Made by a program: the position numbers and the translations under genes. Source: an uncultured Burkholderiales bacterium (lineage in GTDB: Bacteria > Pseudomonadota > Gammaproteobacteria > Burkholderiales > Thiobacillaceae). Taken from it: DNA of 64,000 nucleotides. Shown one piece after another: positions 10,081 to 19,230 of the stretch; positions within the stretch are counted from its first letter, which is position 1, and each line of letters opens with the position of its first letter. Location of the stretch: contig CALHRD010000110.1 in the NCBI GenBank assembly GCA_938038385.1, positions 1 to 64,000 of the forward strand. The letters run 5' to 3'. The notes beneath the pieces were generated by a model that was not told the DNA's origin, ran no database searches, and saw only the letters and a program-made list of their open reading frames with translations.

Positions 10081-11985
10081 CTAACTCCTCACCCCCAACT
10101 GCTCACCACGCTGCAAGCTCAGTGGCGTGAACTCCACGCCGCTGCCGCTGAAAAAGCGGGAAAAGCCTTCGTAATACATCAACCGCAGTGCCTGGATGGC
10201 GACGATGCCGCCTTCCAGGACGATGATGACCACATTGCCGAGCAGGACGGTCAGCCAATGGCCCGCCGCCGACATGCCTGCTGCCAGGGTGAACACCGCC
10301 AGGGCCAGGGCGACGTGGTTCAGGCTGAAGGCCGCCACGCGCAGGAAGGACAGGGTGTTGGCAAACAGGTTGGTGGCGGTCTCCACGCTCTCGATGAGCG
10401 TGACCAGAAGACGCTCGCCGAAGGACGCAGGCGTTTCCACCCATTTGTAAACCGCCACGACGGCCAGCGCCACCGCGGCGACGAGGCTAGCGCCCGGTGC
10501 GACTCGACCGTCGGTGAAGAGTGCGTGCAGTCCGGCCACCGCGGCCAGATAGAACACCAGGCCGGCCAACCCGCCGCCGTCGAGCAGGGCGTCGGGCACG
10601 CGCCCGGCCATCAGCCGGTTGTAGGTATTGATCACCAACGTGACGCAGATGAAGCCCACACCCACCGCCACCGCCAGGACCAGCATGTGCGCCGGGTCGT
10701 GCAGGGGCGACTGCCAGAGGGGGTGGATCAGCTCCTCGTAGCCGAACACGCTGCCGTAGAGGAGGCCGAACGACACGGAGGCGGCGCCCGCGGTCATGCC
10801 CACCACCCGCAGCCAGTCCAACCTGCCGCGCAGGAACGAGGCGAGCAGCATGATCACCGCGCCATGGCCCACGTCGCCGAACATGGCGCCGAACAGCAGG
10901 ACATAGGTGACGGCGAACAGCAGGGCCGGGTCGAACTCGCCATAACGCGGCACGCCATAGCTGCGCACCAGGGGCAGGAAGGGCCGCAGCCAGCGTGGAT
11001 AACTCAGCAGGGAGGGCGCCTGATCCAGTTCTTCGCGGGTGGGTTCGCGCGCCGTCATCCAGTAACGGCCGTGAAAACGCGCTTCGAGCGCCGTCTGGAT
11101 CGCCGCCATGGCACGCCTGGGCACCCAACCGGTGAACACGGCCAGGTGGCGGCGTCCACGCACCCCCGCGCCGGCGGCCTCGGCCAGAGGCCGTGCCAGG
11201 CTGAGTCGGATATAGACATCGCGGACCCGCTCGGTGAAATGGGACAGACTTTCCGTGCGCTCCTGGCAGTGGATGCGGGACACCTCTTCCAGGTGCCGCT
11301 CCTGTTGCTCGATGTACTCGCGCGCGGCATCGGGGTGGGTCTGCAGCTCGGGCGGCACAGGGAGTTCGCGCCAGCCGGCCTGCGACAGCAGGTCGGCGAT
11401 CCCCTCCCCCTCACGACGCGGACCGGCCACGACGGCAAAGGTCTGCCCTTCGGCGTGGTCGAATGGCGATAGGACATAGCCGGCCAGGGCCAGGGCATCC
11501 CTGAGCCGTTTGACGTTGGCGCTGGGCACCAGGCCGAGGCGGGCATCGAGCAGGGAATCGGGCCTGAGCAGGCGCGAGAGGTCGAGGTTGAGCCGCTTGA
11601 GCCGCCCGTAGGTCTCCTTCAGGCTGGCAAGACGGCGTTTTTCCTCCTCCACCCGCAGCTCCGACTCCTTGCAGCGTGAGCATACCTGCCAGATCTCGCG
11701 CAGCCAGTCGTTGATCTCGTGAAGCTCCGTAAGATTGGGGGCAACGGCATCGGCGGGCAGGGTGATCTCGCCGCTCAGGCCGCATTGCTCCAGGATCCTC
11801 GACAGCCGCGCATCGGCCTCCAGAAAGACATCCCGATACGACTCTGCCGGGTTTCCCGGCAGGGCCGCGTCCTCCTGTGCCACCGGACTGAAGATGCCGT
11901 GTCGGGCGAGCAACAGGGCGGCATCCGGTGCCTCGCTGGCGAGGCACCAGAGCGTCACGCGGTAGAGGGGCTGGGCACGGAACAT
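10081..11985 (-). CDS. atpI: V/A-type ATPase subunit I (membrane stator a)
   Basis: A 634-residue subunit I/a. The N-terminal soluble half (about residues 1-310) is alpha/beta with coiled-coil (EEEKRRLASLKETYGRLKRL). The C-terminal half has about seven to eight membrane helices, starting at ALLFAVTYVLLFGAMFGDVGHG. The key Arg facing the c-ring is expected in SFLRVAAFSLNHVAL. It forms the ion half-channels and holds the peripheral stalks. The gap to the K gene (76 bp) holds degenerate TGAGGGG-type low-complexity DNA. Confidence 0.94.
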   Translation of the reverse strand: MFRAQPLYRVTLWCLASEAPDAALLLARHGIFSPVAQEDAALPGNPAESYRDVFLEADARLSRILEQCGLSGEITLPADAVAPNLTELHEINDWLREIWQVCSRCKESELRVEEEKRRLASLKETYGRLKRLNLDLSRLLRPDSLLDARLGLVPSANVKRLRDALALAGYVLSPFDHAEGQTFAVVAGPRREGEGIADLLSQAGWRELPVPPELQTHPDAAREYIEQQERHLEEVSRIHCQERTESLSHFTERVRDVYIRLSLARPLAEAAGAGVRGRRHLAVFTGWVPRRAMAAIQTALEARFHGRYWMTAREPTREELDQAPSLLSYPRWLRPFLPLVRSYGVPRYGEFDPALLFAVTYVLLFGAMFGDVGHGAVIMLLASFLRGRLDWLRVVGMTAGAASVSFGLLYGSVFGYEELIHPLWQSPLHDPAHMLVLAVAVGVGFICVTLVINTYNRLMAGRVPDALLDGGGLAGLVFYLAAVAGLHALFTDGRVAPGASLVAAVALAVVAVYKWVETPASFGERLLVTLIESVETATNLFANTLSFLRVAAFSLNHVALALAVFTLAAGMSAAGHWLTVLLGNVVIIVLEGGIVAIQALRLMYYEGFSRFFSGSGVEFTPLSLQRGEQLGVRS

Positions 11986-11994
11986 GATATGCGC

Positions 11995-13023
11995 TCAGGT
12001 GACACCGCAGGTCTGATGGCCCAGTGCCTGCTGGATGGCCTCGGCGGGCAGCCGCAGGTGGCGGCCGCGCAGGACCGCGCGCACGCCGCGCAGGTCGCGC
12101 TCCCTGAGGATGAGATAGGCATAGGCCCGCGCCAGCGGATAGGCGGCCGAACGCAGAATCTGGCGCGCCCGCCCGGCGGCCTCGGACTCCATGCTGCAGA
12201 ACACCTCGATGATGCTGCGCGCACCGCTCAGGGTCCGGCCCAGCGCGGGCGGCAGTGCGGCGATGACTGCCTCGATGCTGGTCTGGGTGACGAGCCGCTG
12301 CAGCACATCGGCCTGGAGCCGATAATGACCGCCGACGAGCAGGTAGTAGACACGGGCCGGCGGAAGGCCATAGTTGAAGCGGTAGCGCATGAGCCACACC
12401 AGGTTGATGCGGTCGATGATGGTGGCCATGAGATCGCGGAAGGGTTTGCCCGCCTCGGCTTCGATCGGTTTGGCCCGATGTACGAGTCCTTCGTAATAGG
12501 TGCGGTCCAGCGTGGCCTCGAGGATGAAGGGGTCATGACTCTCCTCGAAGGCACGCCGGGCATGACGCACGATGTCGGCATACGGGCTCTGTTCGAGGCG
12601 CCGGAACAGCTCTGTCACGTCCTCCGCGTGCATCAGGTCTTCCAGGTTCAGACGTGCGAAGGGCCCCATGTCGATGAGTCTGGGCGCCAGGCTGGCGTAA
12701 CGCTCGCCGGACATCTTGGCGCGTATCAGGGTCTTGACGTTGGAGACCTCGAAACGCTGGGTCCAGTAGATGATGAACTGGCGATCCGGGCCGGTGAGCG
12801 GCCGCACCAGCACCCGGGTCTCGTCCAGCAGTTGGGCGATGATCCTGCCCTCCAGCGACAGGGGATCGGAGCCGCCGTAGCCCAGCGCCAGTGCACCCAG
12901 TCCGCGTCGGGTCAGGTTTTCCGGCACCTCGGCATGGGGGGCGCGGATGAGCTGCGAGAACTGGTCGTCAGACCAAAGACGTTCGCTGTAGAGACTTACG
13001 CGGGTGTTCAGGTAGGCAGACAT
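11995..13023 (-). CDS. atpC: V/A-type ATPase subunit C (d)
   Basis: A 342-residue mostly helical protein matching the V/A-ATPase C/d subunit that sits on the c-ring as a socket for the central stalk. Seen are the opening AYLNTRVSLYSERLWSDDQF, three similar helical repeats (for example DVKTLIRAKMSG-type and INLVWLMRYRFNYGL) and a C-terminal ARAYAYLILRERDLRGVRAV. Length is typical. It lies 24 bp after the H gene and 9 bp before the I gene. Confidence 0.88.
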   Translation of the reverse strand: MSAYLNTRVSLYSERLWSDDQFSQLIRAPHAEVPENLTRRGLGALALGYGGSDPLSLEGRIIAQLLDETRVLVRPLTGPDRQFIIYWTQRFEVSNVKTLIRAKMSGERYASLAPRLIDMGPFARLNLEDLMHAEDVTELFRRLEQSPYADIVRHARRAFEESHDPFILEATLDRTYYEGLVHRAKPIEAEAGKPFRDLMATIIDRINLVWLMRYRFNYGLPPARVYYLLVGGHYRLQADVLQRLVTQTSIEAVIAALPPALGRTLSGARSIIEVFCSMESEAAGRARQILRSAAYPLARAYAYLILRERDLRGVRAVLRGRHLRLPAEAIQQALGHQTCGVT

Positions 13024-13047
13024 GAAAATAGCTGCCTTTCTTGTATG

Positions 13048-13365
13048 TCAGTGACGGGGGTCGAGCAGCAGGCTGAGCGCTGCGGCAATGGCCTCCTGTT
13101 CATGTCGCGCCGCCTGCTCGCGCAGGCTGCGGCTTCGTTCCTCGGATTTACGCAGCAATTCGGCGATGGCCTGTTCGGCGCGGGCCTCGGCCTCGCGGAT
13201 GAAGGGTGCGCGTATGTCCTCCCGCCGTTCCTCGAAGCGCGCCTCGGCCTCGCGGGCAGCCTGCAGGGCCTCGTTGATCAGCCGTTCCCGTTCGCGATTG
13301 GCCTCGTCGATGATGGCGTCGGCACGGGCCTCGGCGTCGAGCAGGCGTTTGAGTGCGTCTTCCAT
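13048..13365 (-). CDS. V/A-type ATPase peripheral-stalk coiled-coil subunit (H/G)
   Basis: A 105-residue protein that is almost all charged helix with strong heptad character (EARADAIIDEANRERERL, then RKSEERSRSLREQAARHEQE). Its small size, position as the first ATPase gene and coiled-coil nature fit the H (G) subunit that pairs with E in the peripheral stalk. Sequence identity in this family is low, so the call leans on context. It starts 61 bp after the hydrogenase large-subunit stop, with no visible terminator between. Confidence 0.75.
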   Translation of the reverse strand: MEDALKRLLDAEARADAIIDEANRERERLINEALQAAREAEARFEERREDIRAPFIREAEARAEQAIAELLRKSEERSRSLREQAARHEQEAIAAALSLLLDPRH

Positions 13366-13426
13366 TTCAGATCCGGGAGGTCAGACATGAGCGGTCAGGC
13401 GGCGCAAGACGACACCGCGAACGCTG

Positions 13427-15193
13427 TCACCCATTGCCTGTCACCTGGACCCGGACGAGTTCCTCGCCTTCCGGGTCGACCACATGCACGGCACAGGCGA
13501 TGCAGGGGTCGAAACTGTGGATGGTGCGCAGGATCTCGATGGGCTGTTTCGGGTCGTGCAGCTTGTGCCCCTTCAGGGCCGCCTCGTAGGCACCGTCCTG
13601 GCCCTGCGGATCGCGCGGCCCGGCGTTCCAGGTGCTGGGGACCACGGCCTGATAGTTGGCGATCTTGCCATTCTCGATGACGACGTAGTGGGCGAGCGCA
13701 CCGCGCGGCGCCTCCATGAAACCGGCGCCGCGGGCCTCGCGCTTCCAAGTCGAGGGATCCCAGAGCTTGTCGTTGAAGGTGGCCAGGTCGCCCGCCTTGA
13801 TGTTGGCGATGAGCCGGTCGTACATGCCCTGCATGGCGTCGGCGATGATCTTGGTCTCCAGGGTACGGGCGGCGGTGCGGCCCAGGGTGGAATAGAGGGC
13901 CGCGACCGGCACGTCCAGGGTCCTGAGCGTCATGTCCACCAGCGACTTGGTCTGCTCGTGGCCGGTGGCGTAGAGCATCAGCACCCGCGCCAGGGGCCCC
14001 ACCTCCATGGCCTTGCCTTTCCAGCGCGGCGACTTGAGCCAGGAATATTTGGCGTCCACGTCCAGGTGCTCGTAGGGTGGCTTGGGTCCGGTGTAGTCGA
14101 ACTCGGTCTCGCCGTCGAAAGGGTGCAGGCCCTTGTCGTCACCCACGCTGTACTTGTACCAGGAGTGGGTGACGAACTCCTGGATCTCGTTCTCGGCGTA
14201 CAGGTCCACCGGGTGGATGGTGGAGAGGTCGCGGTTCAGGATCACGCCGCGCGGGATGAGGAAGGACTTGGACGTCCAGATGTCCTCCTGCGGGAATTCG
14301 CCGTAGCAGAGGAAGTTGCCCAGGCCTTCGCCCTGGGCGCCCCAGTCCTTGTAAAAGCCGGCGATGGCCAGGGTGTCCGGCACATAGACCTGATCGACGA
14401 AGTCGCGCATCTTGTGGATGACGCTCTGCACCGTCTGCAGGCCCAGCATGTTGACCGCCGTGGCGTCCTGTCCGCCGCGCACGCCGGCCTGGGCGGTCTG
14501 CACCGAGATGGCGCTGGGTACGCCGCCGACGAGGAACATAGGGTGTGGGTTCTTGCCGCCGAAGATGGCATGCAGCTTGACCACGTCGCGCTGCCACTCC
14601 AAGGCCTCCAGATAGTGCGCCACGGCCATGAGGTTGGCCTCGGGCGGCAGCTTGTAGGCCGGGTGGCCCCAGTAGGCGTTGGCGAAGATGCCCAGTTGGC
14701 CGGCGTCGACGAAGTTCTGTACCCGCTTCTGCACGTCGGCGAAGTAGCCGGGGGAGGACTTGGGCCAGTTGCTGATCGACTGGGCGAGCTGTGAGGTGGC
14801 CTTGGGGTCGGCCTTCAGCGCCGAGACCACGTCCACCCAGTCCAGGGCGTGCAGGTGATAGAAGTGCATGACATGGTCGTGCACGAACTGGGCGGCAATC
14901 ATCAGATTGCGGATGATCTGCGCATTGGGCGGGATGGCGTAGTCCAGGGCATCCTCCACCGCGCGCACCGAGGCGATGCCGTGCACCAGCGTGCACACGC
15001 CGCAGATGCGCTGGGCGAAGGCCCAGGCGTCGCGCGGGTCGCGCCCGCGCAGGATGATCTCGATGCCGCGCACCATGGTGCCGGCCGAGGAGGCACGGGT
15101 GATCCGACCGGACTCGTCGGTTTCCGCCTCGATGCGCAGGTGGCCCTCGATGCGGGTGATGGGGTCGACGACGACGCGTTGTGCTGTGCTCAT
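13427..15193 (-). CDS. hynL: [NiFe] hydrogenase large subunit (HynL/HupL type)
   Basis: A 588-residue catalytic subunit. The proximal Ni-Fe ligands are in RICGVC (C64, C67) and the distal ones in DPCIACAVH (C564, C567), with the conserved RIEGHLR near residue 14. An 18-residue C-terminal extension follows H570; in this family it is removed by the HynD protease after metal insertion. The full motif set indicates an active H2-oxidising enzyme. It makes a heterodimer with HynS and is co-exported on HynS's Tat signal. It is separated from the small subunit gene by isp1, isp2 and a small unknown gene. Confidence 0.96.
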   Translation of the reverse strand: MSTAQRVVVDPITRIEGHLRIEAETDESGRITRASSAGTMVRGIEIILRGRDPRDAWAFAQRICGVCTLVHGIASVRAVEDALDYAIPPNAQIIRNLMIAAQFVHDHVMHFYHLHALDWVDVVSALKADPKATSQLAQSISNWPKSSPGYFADVQKRVQNFVDAGQLGIFANAYWGHPAYKLPPEANLMAVAHYLEALEWQRDVVKLHAIFGGKNPHPMFLVGGVPSAISVQTAQAGVRGGQDATAVNMLGLQTVQSVIHKMRDFVDQVYVPDTLAIAGFYKDWGAQGEGLGNFLCYGEFPQEDIWTSKSFLIPRGVILNRDLSTIHPVDLYAENEIQEFVTHSWYKYSVGDDKGLHPFDGETEFDYTGPKPPYEHLDVDAKYSWLKSPRWKGKAMEVGPLARVLMLYATGHEQTKSLVDMTLRTLDVPVAALYSTLGRTAARTLETKIIADAMQGMYDRLIANIKAGDLATFNDKLWDPSTWKREARGAGFMEAPRGALAHYVVIENGKIANYQAVVPSTWNAGPRDPQGQDGAYEAALKGHKLHDPKQPIEILRTIHSFDPCIACAVHVVDPEGEELVRVQVTGNG

Positions 15194-15203
15194 GACCGGT
15201 TTC

Positions 15204-15650
15204 CTATTCGTTCAGGAAGGCTTCCAGGATATGGTACTGCTGCTCGGCGGCGCGAGTTTCCGTGCCCTCGCCCCGCATCAGAGCGGCGAAGGTGGCCGCC
15301 ATGCGGGCATGCATGGCCGCGTCCCAGGCCAGGTTGCCGCCGGCGGAGGCGGGACGCACGCACGCGGTGGCCGCCTTGGCGATGAAGTGCGCGGTCTGGT
15401 CACACCAGTCGGTCTCGGCGCCACAGCGGGTCAGGCTCTCCACGCGGGCGCTGTTGGCCGCCTTGTACAGAACCTCCAGCTCAGCGTCCGTGACGCCTTC
15501 GCGGGCGGCCGCATCGATGGCCGCGCGCACCCGCACGTCGTCGGACAGGTCCGACACGAGCTGGACGAAACGGGCCGCCACGCGGCGTTGCCTGGCAACG
15601 GGCAGGGCCTCCAGCGCAGCCTTGAATTGCTTGTCGTTGGTGATGCTCAT
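15204..15650 (-). CDS. Unknown protein encoded between isp2 and hynL
   Basis: A 148-residue soluble, helical protein that I do not recognise. No signal peptide or membrane segment is visible. The N-terminal half is rich in Arg/Ala/Asp (SDLSDDVRVRAAIDAAAREG). The C-terminal half carries scattered Cys and His (LTRCGAETDWCDQTAHFI, TACVRP) and ends in EQQYHILEAF. It lies 3 bp from isp2 and 10 bp from hynL, so it is co-expressed with the hydrogenase. A role as accessory or maturation factor for the Isp1/Isp2-HynSL complex is inferred from position alone. Confidence 0.7.
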   Translation of the reverse strand: MSITNDKQFKAALEALPVARQRRVAARFVQLVSDLSDDVRVRAAIDAAAREGVTDAELEVLYKAANSARVESLTRCGAETDWCDQTAHFIAKAATACVRPASAGGNLAWDAAMHARMAATFAALMRGEGTETRAAEQQYHILEAFLNE

Positions 15651-15653
15651 GGC

Positions 15654-16937
15654 TCAGGCTCCTTTCCTGTCGCCATCGCCGGACTCCACCAGGTGCTCGG
15701 CGATGAGCTCGGTGAGGCCCAACACGGGAAGATCCATCTGGTAATGTTCCAGGCCTTCCTCCAGGGTGGTGCGGCACACTGCGCAGGCGGTCACCAGCCG
15801 GTCGGGCTTGACCGCCTCCAGTTGTGCCTTCTTCCGCTTGAAGGCCGACAGGCGCAGCTCGTCCGCCTCCTCGTTGGCCGACACGCCGCCGCCGCCGCCG
15901 CAACACCAGTTGTACTTGCCGGCATCGGGCATCTCGACGAAGTTGGCCGCCACCATCTGCATCAGATTGCGCTGCTGCTGGATGACACCGCCGCGACGGG
16001 TGATCTGGCAGGGATCGTGGAAGCTGAGGCGGTCGGTCTCCATGCCCTCGGTCTTGATCAGCCCCTGGGCGCGGAACTCGTCGAGCACCTCCAGGATGTG
16101 CTTGACCTGGAAGGTGAAGGGGCGGCCGATCAGGTTGGGGCCTTCCCAGCGGATGGCGGTGTAGGCGTGGCCGCACTCGGGACTGATGACGCACTTGACC
16201 TTGAGGCGTTCGGCCCCCTCCACGATGCGCGAGACGATGACCCGGGCCAGATCGGAGACGCCGATCTGGATGCCGGCGTTGGTCGCCTCGAAGCCGGTGG
16301 AGCACAGGGTCCAGGTCTTGCCCGCCTGCTTCATGATCCTGGCGACCGCGGACAGGTATTCCGGGAAGTTGATGATCTCCATGGAGGACAGCTGCACCAT
16401 GTACTCGGCGCCTTCCACGTCCAGGGGGATGGGGATGCCGGTTTCCGCCTCCACGTGCTTCATCTGCGCCTTCACGGCATGCAGCTTCACCCCCATGGGG
16501 CTGCCCAGCTCCACCGTGCGGCGGGTGGCCTCGATCACCCCGTTGGGCGCATGGCCCGAAATGGCCATACCCTCGCGCAGCTTGCGCACCATGTAGACGA
16601 TATCGTTGCCCACCGGGCAGACCAGCGAACAGCGCCCGCACAGGGTACAGCTGTTGTAGACCAGCTCCTGCCACTCGGCCAGCTCCGCATCGGTGATCGG
16701 CTTGGAGAGGTGCAACCATTTGGCGACGCGCCCGAGCAGGGTGTACTCCTGTTCGTAGACGCGGCGCAGCGGCTCCAGCTTGTGGATCGGGGTGTACTTG
16801 GGATCGCCGGTCTCGGTGTAGAACAGGCAAGCCTCGGCGCACAGCCCGCAATGCACGCAGCTGCTGAAATAACTGGCGATGGGGGCGTCGATGACTTCCT
16901 TGAGGACCCTGACACCCTTTTCGAGAGAGGCACTCAT
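15654..16937 (-). CDS. isp2: Hydrogenase-associated HdrD-like iron-sulfur protein Isp2
   Basis: A 427-residue cytoplasmic-type electron carrier related to heterodisulfide reductase subunit D and DsrK. Two [4Fe-4S] motifs sit near the N-terminus (CVHCGLCAEAC and CTLCGRCSLVCP). Two CCG-type domains follow, the second clear in WCCGGGGG and ACAVC. Together with Isp1 it is thought to pass electrons between the periplasmic HynSL hydrogenase and cytoplasmic or quinone partners, as described for hynS-isp1-isp2-hynL loci. It overlaps isp1 by 4 bp. Confidence 0.92.
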   Translation of the reverse strand: MSASLEKGVRVLKEVIDAPIASYFSSCVHCGLCAEACLFYTETGDPKYTPIHKLEPLRRVYEQEYTLLGRVAKWLHLSKPITDAELAEWQELVYNSCTLCGRCSLVCPVGNDIVYMVRKLREGMAISGHAPNGVIEATRRTVELGSPMGVKLHAVKAQMKHVEAETGIPIPLDVEGAEYMVQLSSMEIINFPEYLSAVARIMKQAGKTWTLCSTGFEATNAGIQIGVSDLARVIVSRIVEGAERLKVKCVISPECGHAYTAIRWEGPNLIGRPFTFQVKHILEVLDEFRAQGLIKTEGMETDRLSFHDPCQITRRGGVIQQQRNLMQMVAANFVEMPDAGKYNWCCGGGGGVSANEEADELRLSAFKRKKAQLEAVKPDRLVTACAVCRTTLEEGLEHYQMDLPVLGLTELIAEHLVESGDGDRKGA

Positions 16938-17593
16938 ACCGGCACTCCTTTATGACCGTTGATGGCGCCGTTGTACCAGCGCGAGCCGAACACGGTGAAG
17001 ACATGGAACAACTTGGTGAACGGGATGAACACCAACAGCAGCTCGGCGGAGAGGATGTGCAGCGCCAGCATGGTGGTATAAGGCAGAAACAGGTGCTTGA
17101 CCGCCAGATAGCCGGTAAGCACCGGCAGGAAGGTCAGGGCCCAGGTGAACCAGTCCTGGAAGGTGGACAGGTAGCGCTTGACCGGCTTGTTGATGCGATC
17201 CACCAGTACCACCACCATGGCCGCCAGGGTGACCACCGTGACGGCGTCGATCACCTGGGACGGCAGCCCCGGCCAGGACAGGCCGGTGAGCCCCTCGATC
17301 AGTTTGATGTGCGGGACGAACAGGAAGACGATGATGGCCAGACCCACGTGGAAGATGTAGCCGCCGATGTAGCTCACCGGTGAGCGTTTGACCATGCCCG
17401 GCGGTGGCAGGGAGCGGCGCAGGATGGTGTGCCAGCCCGAAGCCCCCGGCGCGTGGCGTGGGGCGGCCAGATCCTTCTTGCGGCCGAGGCTGTAGATCTC
17501 CATCAGACGCCAGAGCACGCCCAGCAGGAAGATGCCCAGGGCGATGTCCAGGCCGGGGCCGCGGACCCAGGTGAGGAATTGCAGCTCGTTCAT
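16934..17593 (-). CDS. isp1: Hydrogenase-associated cytochrome b-like membrane protein Isp1
   Basis: A 219-residue integral membrane protein of the NarI/DsrM-like b-type cytochrome group. About five hydrophobic segments can be traced (for example LDIALGIFLLGVLWRL, GYIFHVGLAIIVFLFV, AVTVVTLAAMVVVLV and ALHILSAELLLVFI), with His residues placed for haem b binding in the second and last. It anchors the hydrogenase electron path and contacts the quinone pool. It follows hynS after about 99 bp and overlaps isp2. Confidence 0.9.
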   Translation of the reverse strand: MNELQFLTWVRGPGLDIALGIFLLGVLWRLMEIYSLGRKKDLAAPRHAPGASGWHTILRRSLPPPGMVKRSPVSYIGGYIFHVGLAIIVFLFVPHIKLIEGLTGLSWPGLPSQVIDAVTVVTLAAMVVVLVDRINKPVKRYLSTFQDWFTWALTFLPVLTGYLAVKHLFLPYTTMLALHILSAELLLVFIPFTKLFHVFTVFGSRWYNGAINGHKGVPV

Positions 17594-17692
17594 CGATCGT
17601 CTCCGTTACGCAGTGGGGTGAGCGGTCAAAGGTCAGCGGCGAGGGATCCGTGCGTTGCGAGCACCCCGGCATGCCGACCTCGGGCCGCCGGA

Positions 17693-18778
17693 TCATTTCT
17701 CCAGATCCGCCAGGGTGGCGGTCTCGTGGGCGGCCTTGGCAGCGCCCTTCCTGGCCCGGTTGGCGATGGACACGGCCACGCCGACCGCCGCGCCGGCCAC
17801 GGCCGCCCCGGCCACGAACTTGAGGGGGTCGGCCGGCATGGACAAAGCCTTGTAGAAGCCGCCGGCATCCCAGAAATCGGGTTCCGAACAGCCGATGCAG
17901 CCGTGACCCGACTCGATCGGGAAGGAGGTGCCATCGTTCCACTTCACATGCGCGCAGGCGTTGTAAGTGACAGGCCCCTTGCAACCGAGCTCGAACAGGC
18001 ACCAGCCCTTGCGCGCCCCATCGTCGTCGAACGTCTTGGCGAACTTGCCCTGGTCGTAGAACGGCCGGCGGTAGCAGCGGTCGTGAATGGTCTCGCCGAA
18101 GAAGGCGCGGGGACGTCCCAGCCTGTCCAGTTCGGGCAGACTGCCGAAGGTGATGAAATGCGCCAGCACCCCGGTCATCACCACCGGGATGGGCGGGCAG
18201 CCGGGGATGTTGACGACGGGCTTGTCCCGGATGATGTCGGACACCGCCACGGCGCCGGTGGGATTCGGCTTCGCCTTCGGGATGCCACCGAAGGCTGCAC
18301 AGGAGCCCACCGCAACGATGGCCGCAGCCTTCGGCCCCACCTCGCGCAGCAGGTCCAGGTTGCTGCGCCCGGCGATGCAGGAATAGGCCCCGTCGAGACC
18401 GGTGGCCACCGAGCCGTCGATGATCAGCACGAACTTGCCCTCGTTTTCCGCCACCACCTTGTGCAGGACCTCCTCGGCCTGATGCCCGGCGGCGGCCATC
18501 AGGGTTTCCTGGTAATCCAGGGAGATGCTGTCGAAGATCAGGCCCTCGATGGAGGGCGAATGAGAGCGGGTGATGGACTCCGTGCAGCCGGTGCATTCCT
18601 GGAAGGGCAGCCAGATCACCGACGGCCGCGGGGCCCGGGCCAGGGCCTCGGCCATGGCCCGCCCGGCAGTGGGCGGCAGTGCCATGAGAGAGGCCAGGGT
18701 GGCACAGTACTTCAGGAAGCTGCGGCGGGAGATGCCCTGCCATGCGAGGTTTTCCAGAAGATTGCCATGCTTGTTCAT
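17693..18778 (-). CDS. hynS: [NiFe] hydrogenase small subunit (HynS/HupS type), Tat-exported
   Basis: A 361-residue small subunit. A twin-arginine signal is present (SRRSFLKYC, residues 17-25, then a hydrophobic run to about residue 44). The proximal cluster motif ECTGCTES follows (C62, C65), with further cluster Cys in GSCAAFGG, NIPGCPP, HVKWN-adjacent Cys and GCIGCSEP. The C-terminus has a Gly/Ala/Val-rich segment (FVAGAAVAGAAVGVAVSIAN) that looks like a membrane anchor. Three Fe-S clusters carry electrons from the Ni-Fe site to Isp1. It lies 41 bp after the hupH-like gene. Confidence 0.95.
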   Translation of the reverse strand: MNKHGNLLENLAWQGISRRSFLKYCATLASLMALPPTAGRAMAEALARAPRPSVIWLPFQECTGCTESITRSHSPSIEGLIFDSISLDYQETLMAAAGHQAEEVLHKVVAENEGKFVLIIDGSVATGLDGAYSCIAGRSNLDLLREVGPKAAAIVAVGSCAAFGGIPKAKPNPTGAVAVSDIIRDKPVVNIPGCPPIPVVMTGVLAHFITFGSLPELDRLGRPRAFFGETIHDRCYRRPFYDQGKFAKTFDDDGARKGWCLFELGCKGPVTYNACAHVKWNDGTSFPIESGHGCIGCSEPDFWDAGGFYKALSMPADPLKFVAGAAVAGAAVGVAVSIANRARKGAAKAAHETATLADLEK

Positions 18779-18819
18779 GGTGGACAGGCTCCTTGCAGTG
18801 AGTTCGTACAGGACCGATT

Positions 18820-19230
18820 TCAGTCTAGTTCATTTATCAGATTATTCAGACGTTCCAATCCGATTTTCACATCGTCCGGGTGGGCGGCCACCAGCTCGGG
18901 GATGCGCGCCACCTCGATGAGCTCGCTGACCCTGATGCCGGCCTCGTTGTGGTGGCTCACCCACCACACACCGGGGCAGGCCGTCTCGTTGAAGGTCGAC
19001 AGGCCGGCCGCCATGAGGCGGATCTCGACCTCCCCCCGACCCAGGCGCTGCTCCAGCCAGCTCCGGTCGGCGGGCGAGAAGGGCAGACTGGCCAGATCGA
19101 TGGCGCCACCCTCCCCTGTCGCCAGCATACGCTGCAGGAGGGCGGCGATCTCCCCCAACAGGGCCTGGGCATTGCCGGTCAGGTCCGCTGCGCCGGTCTC
19201 CACCGTGACGGGGATGTCTTCAAGCCCCAT
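18820..19230 (-). CDS. hupH: HupH/HyaF-family hydrogenase expression protein
   Basis: A 136-residue protein matching the C-terminal region of HupH/HyaF, with the diagnostic NETACPGVWWVSHHNEAG and SELIEVARIPEL segments. Family members of HupH are usually longer (about 280 residues), so this is a short form holding mostly the conserved C-terminal domain. The role is assistance in small-subunit/hydrogenase assembly, mechanism unclear. The ATG at 19230 overlaps the end of hynD by 11 bp; an upstream in-frame start inside hynD is possible. Confidence 0.8.
   Translation of the reverse strand: MGLEDIPVTVETGAADLTGNAQALLGEIAALLQRMLATGEGGAIDLASLPFSPADRSWLEQRLGRGEVEIRLMAAGLSTFNETACPGVWWVSHHNEAGIRVSELIEVARIPELVAAHPDDVKIGLERLNNLINELD

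Noticed and set aside
9637-11472. Long open frame on the plus strand opposite subunits K and I
   Set aside because: Its translation is low-complexity Gln/His/Arg-rich and lies antisense to two clearly conserved genes.
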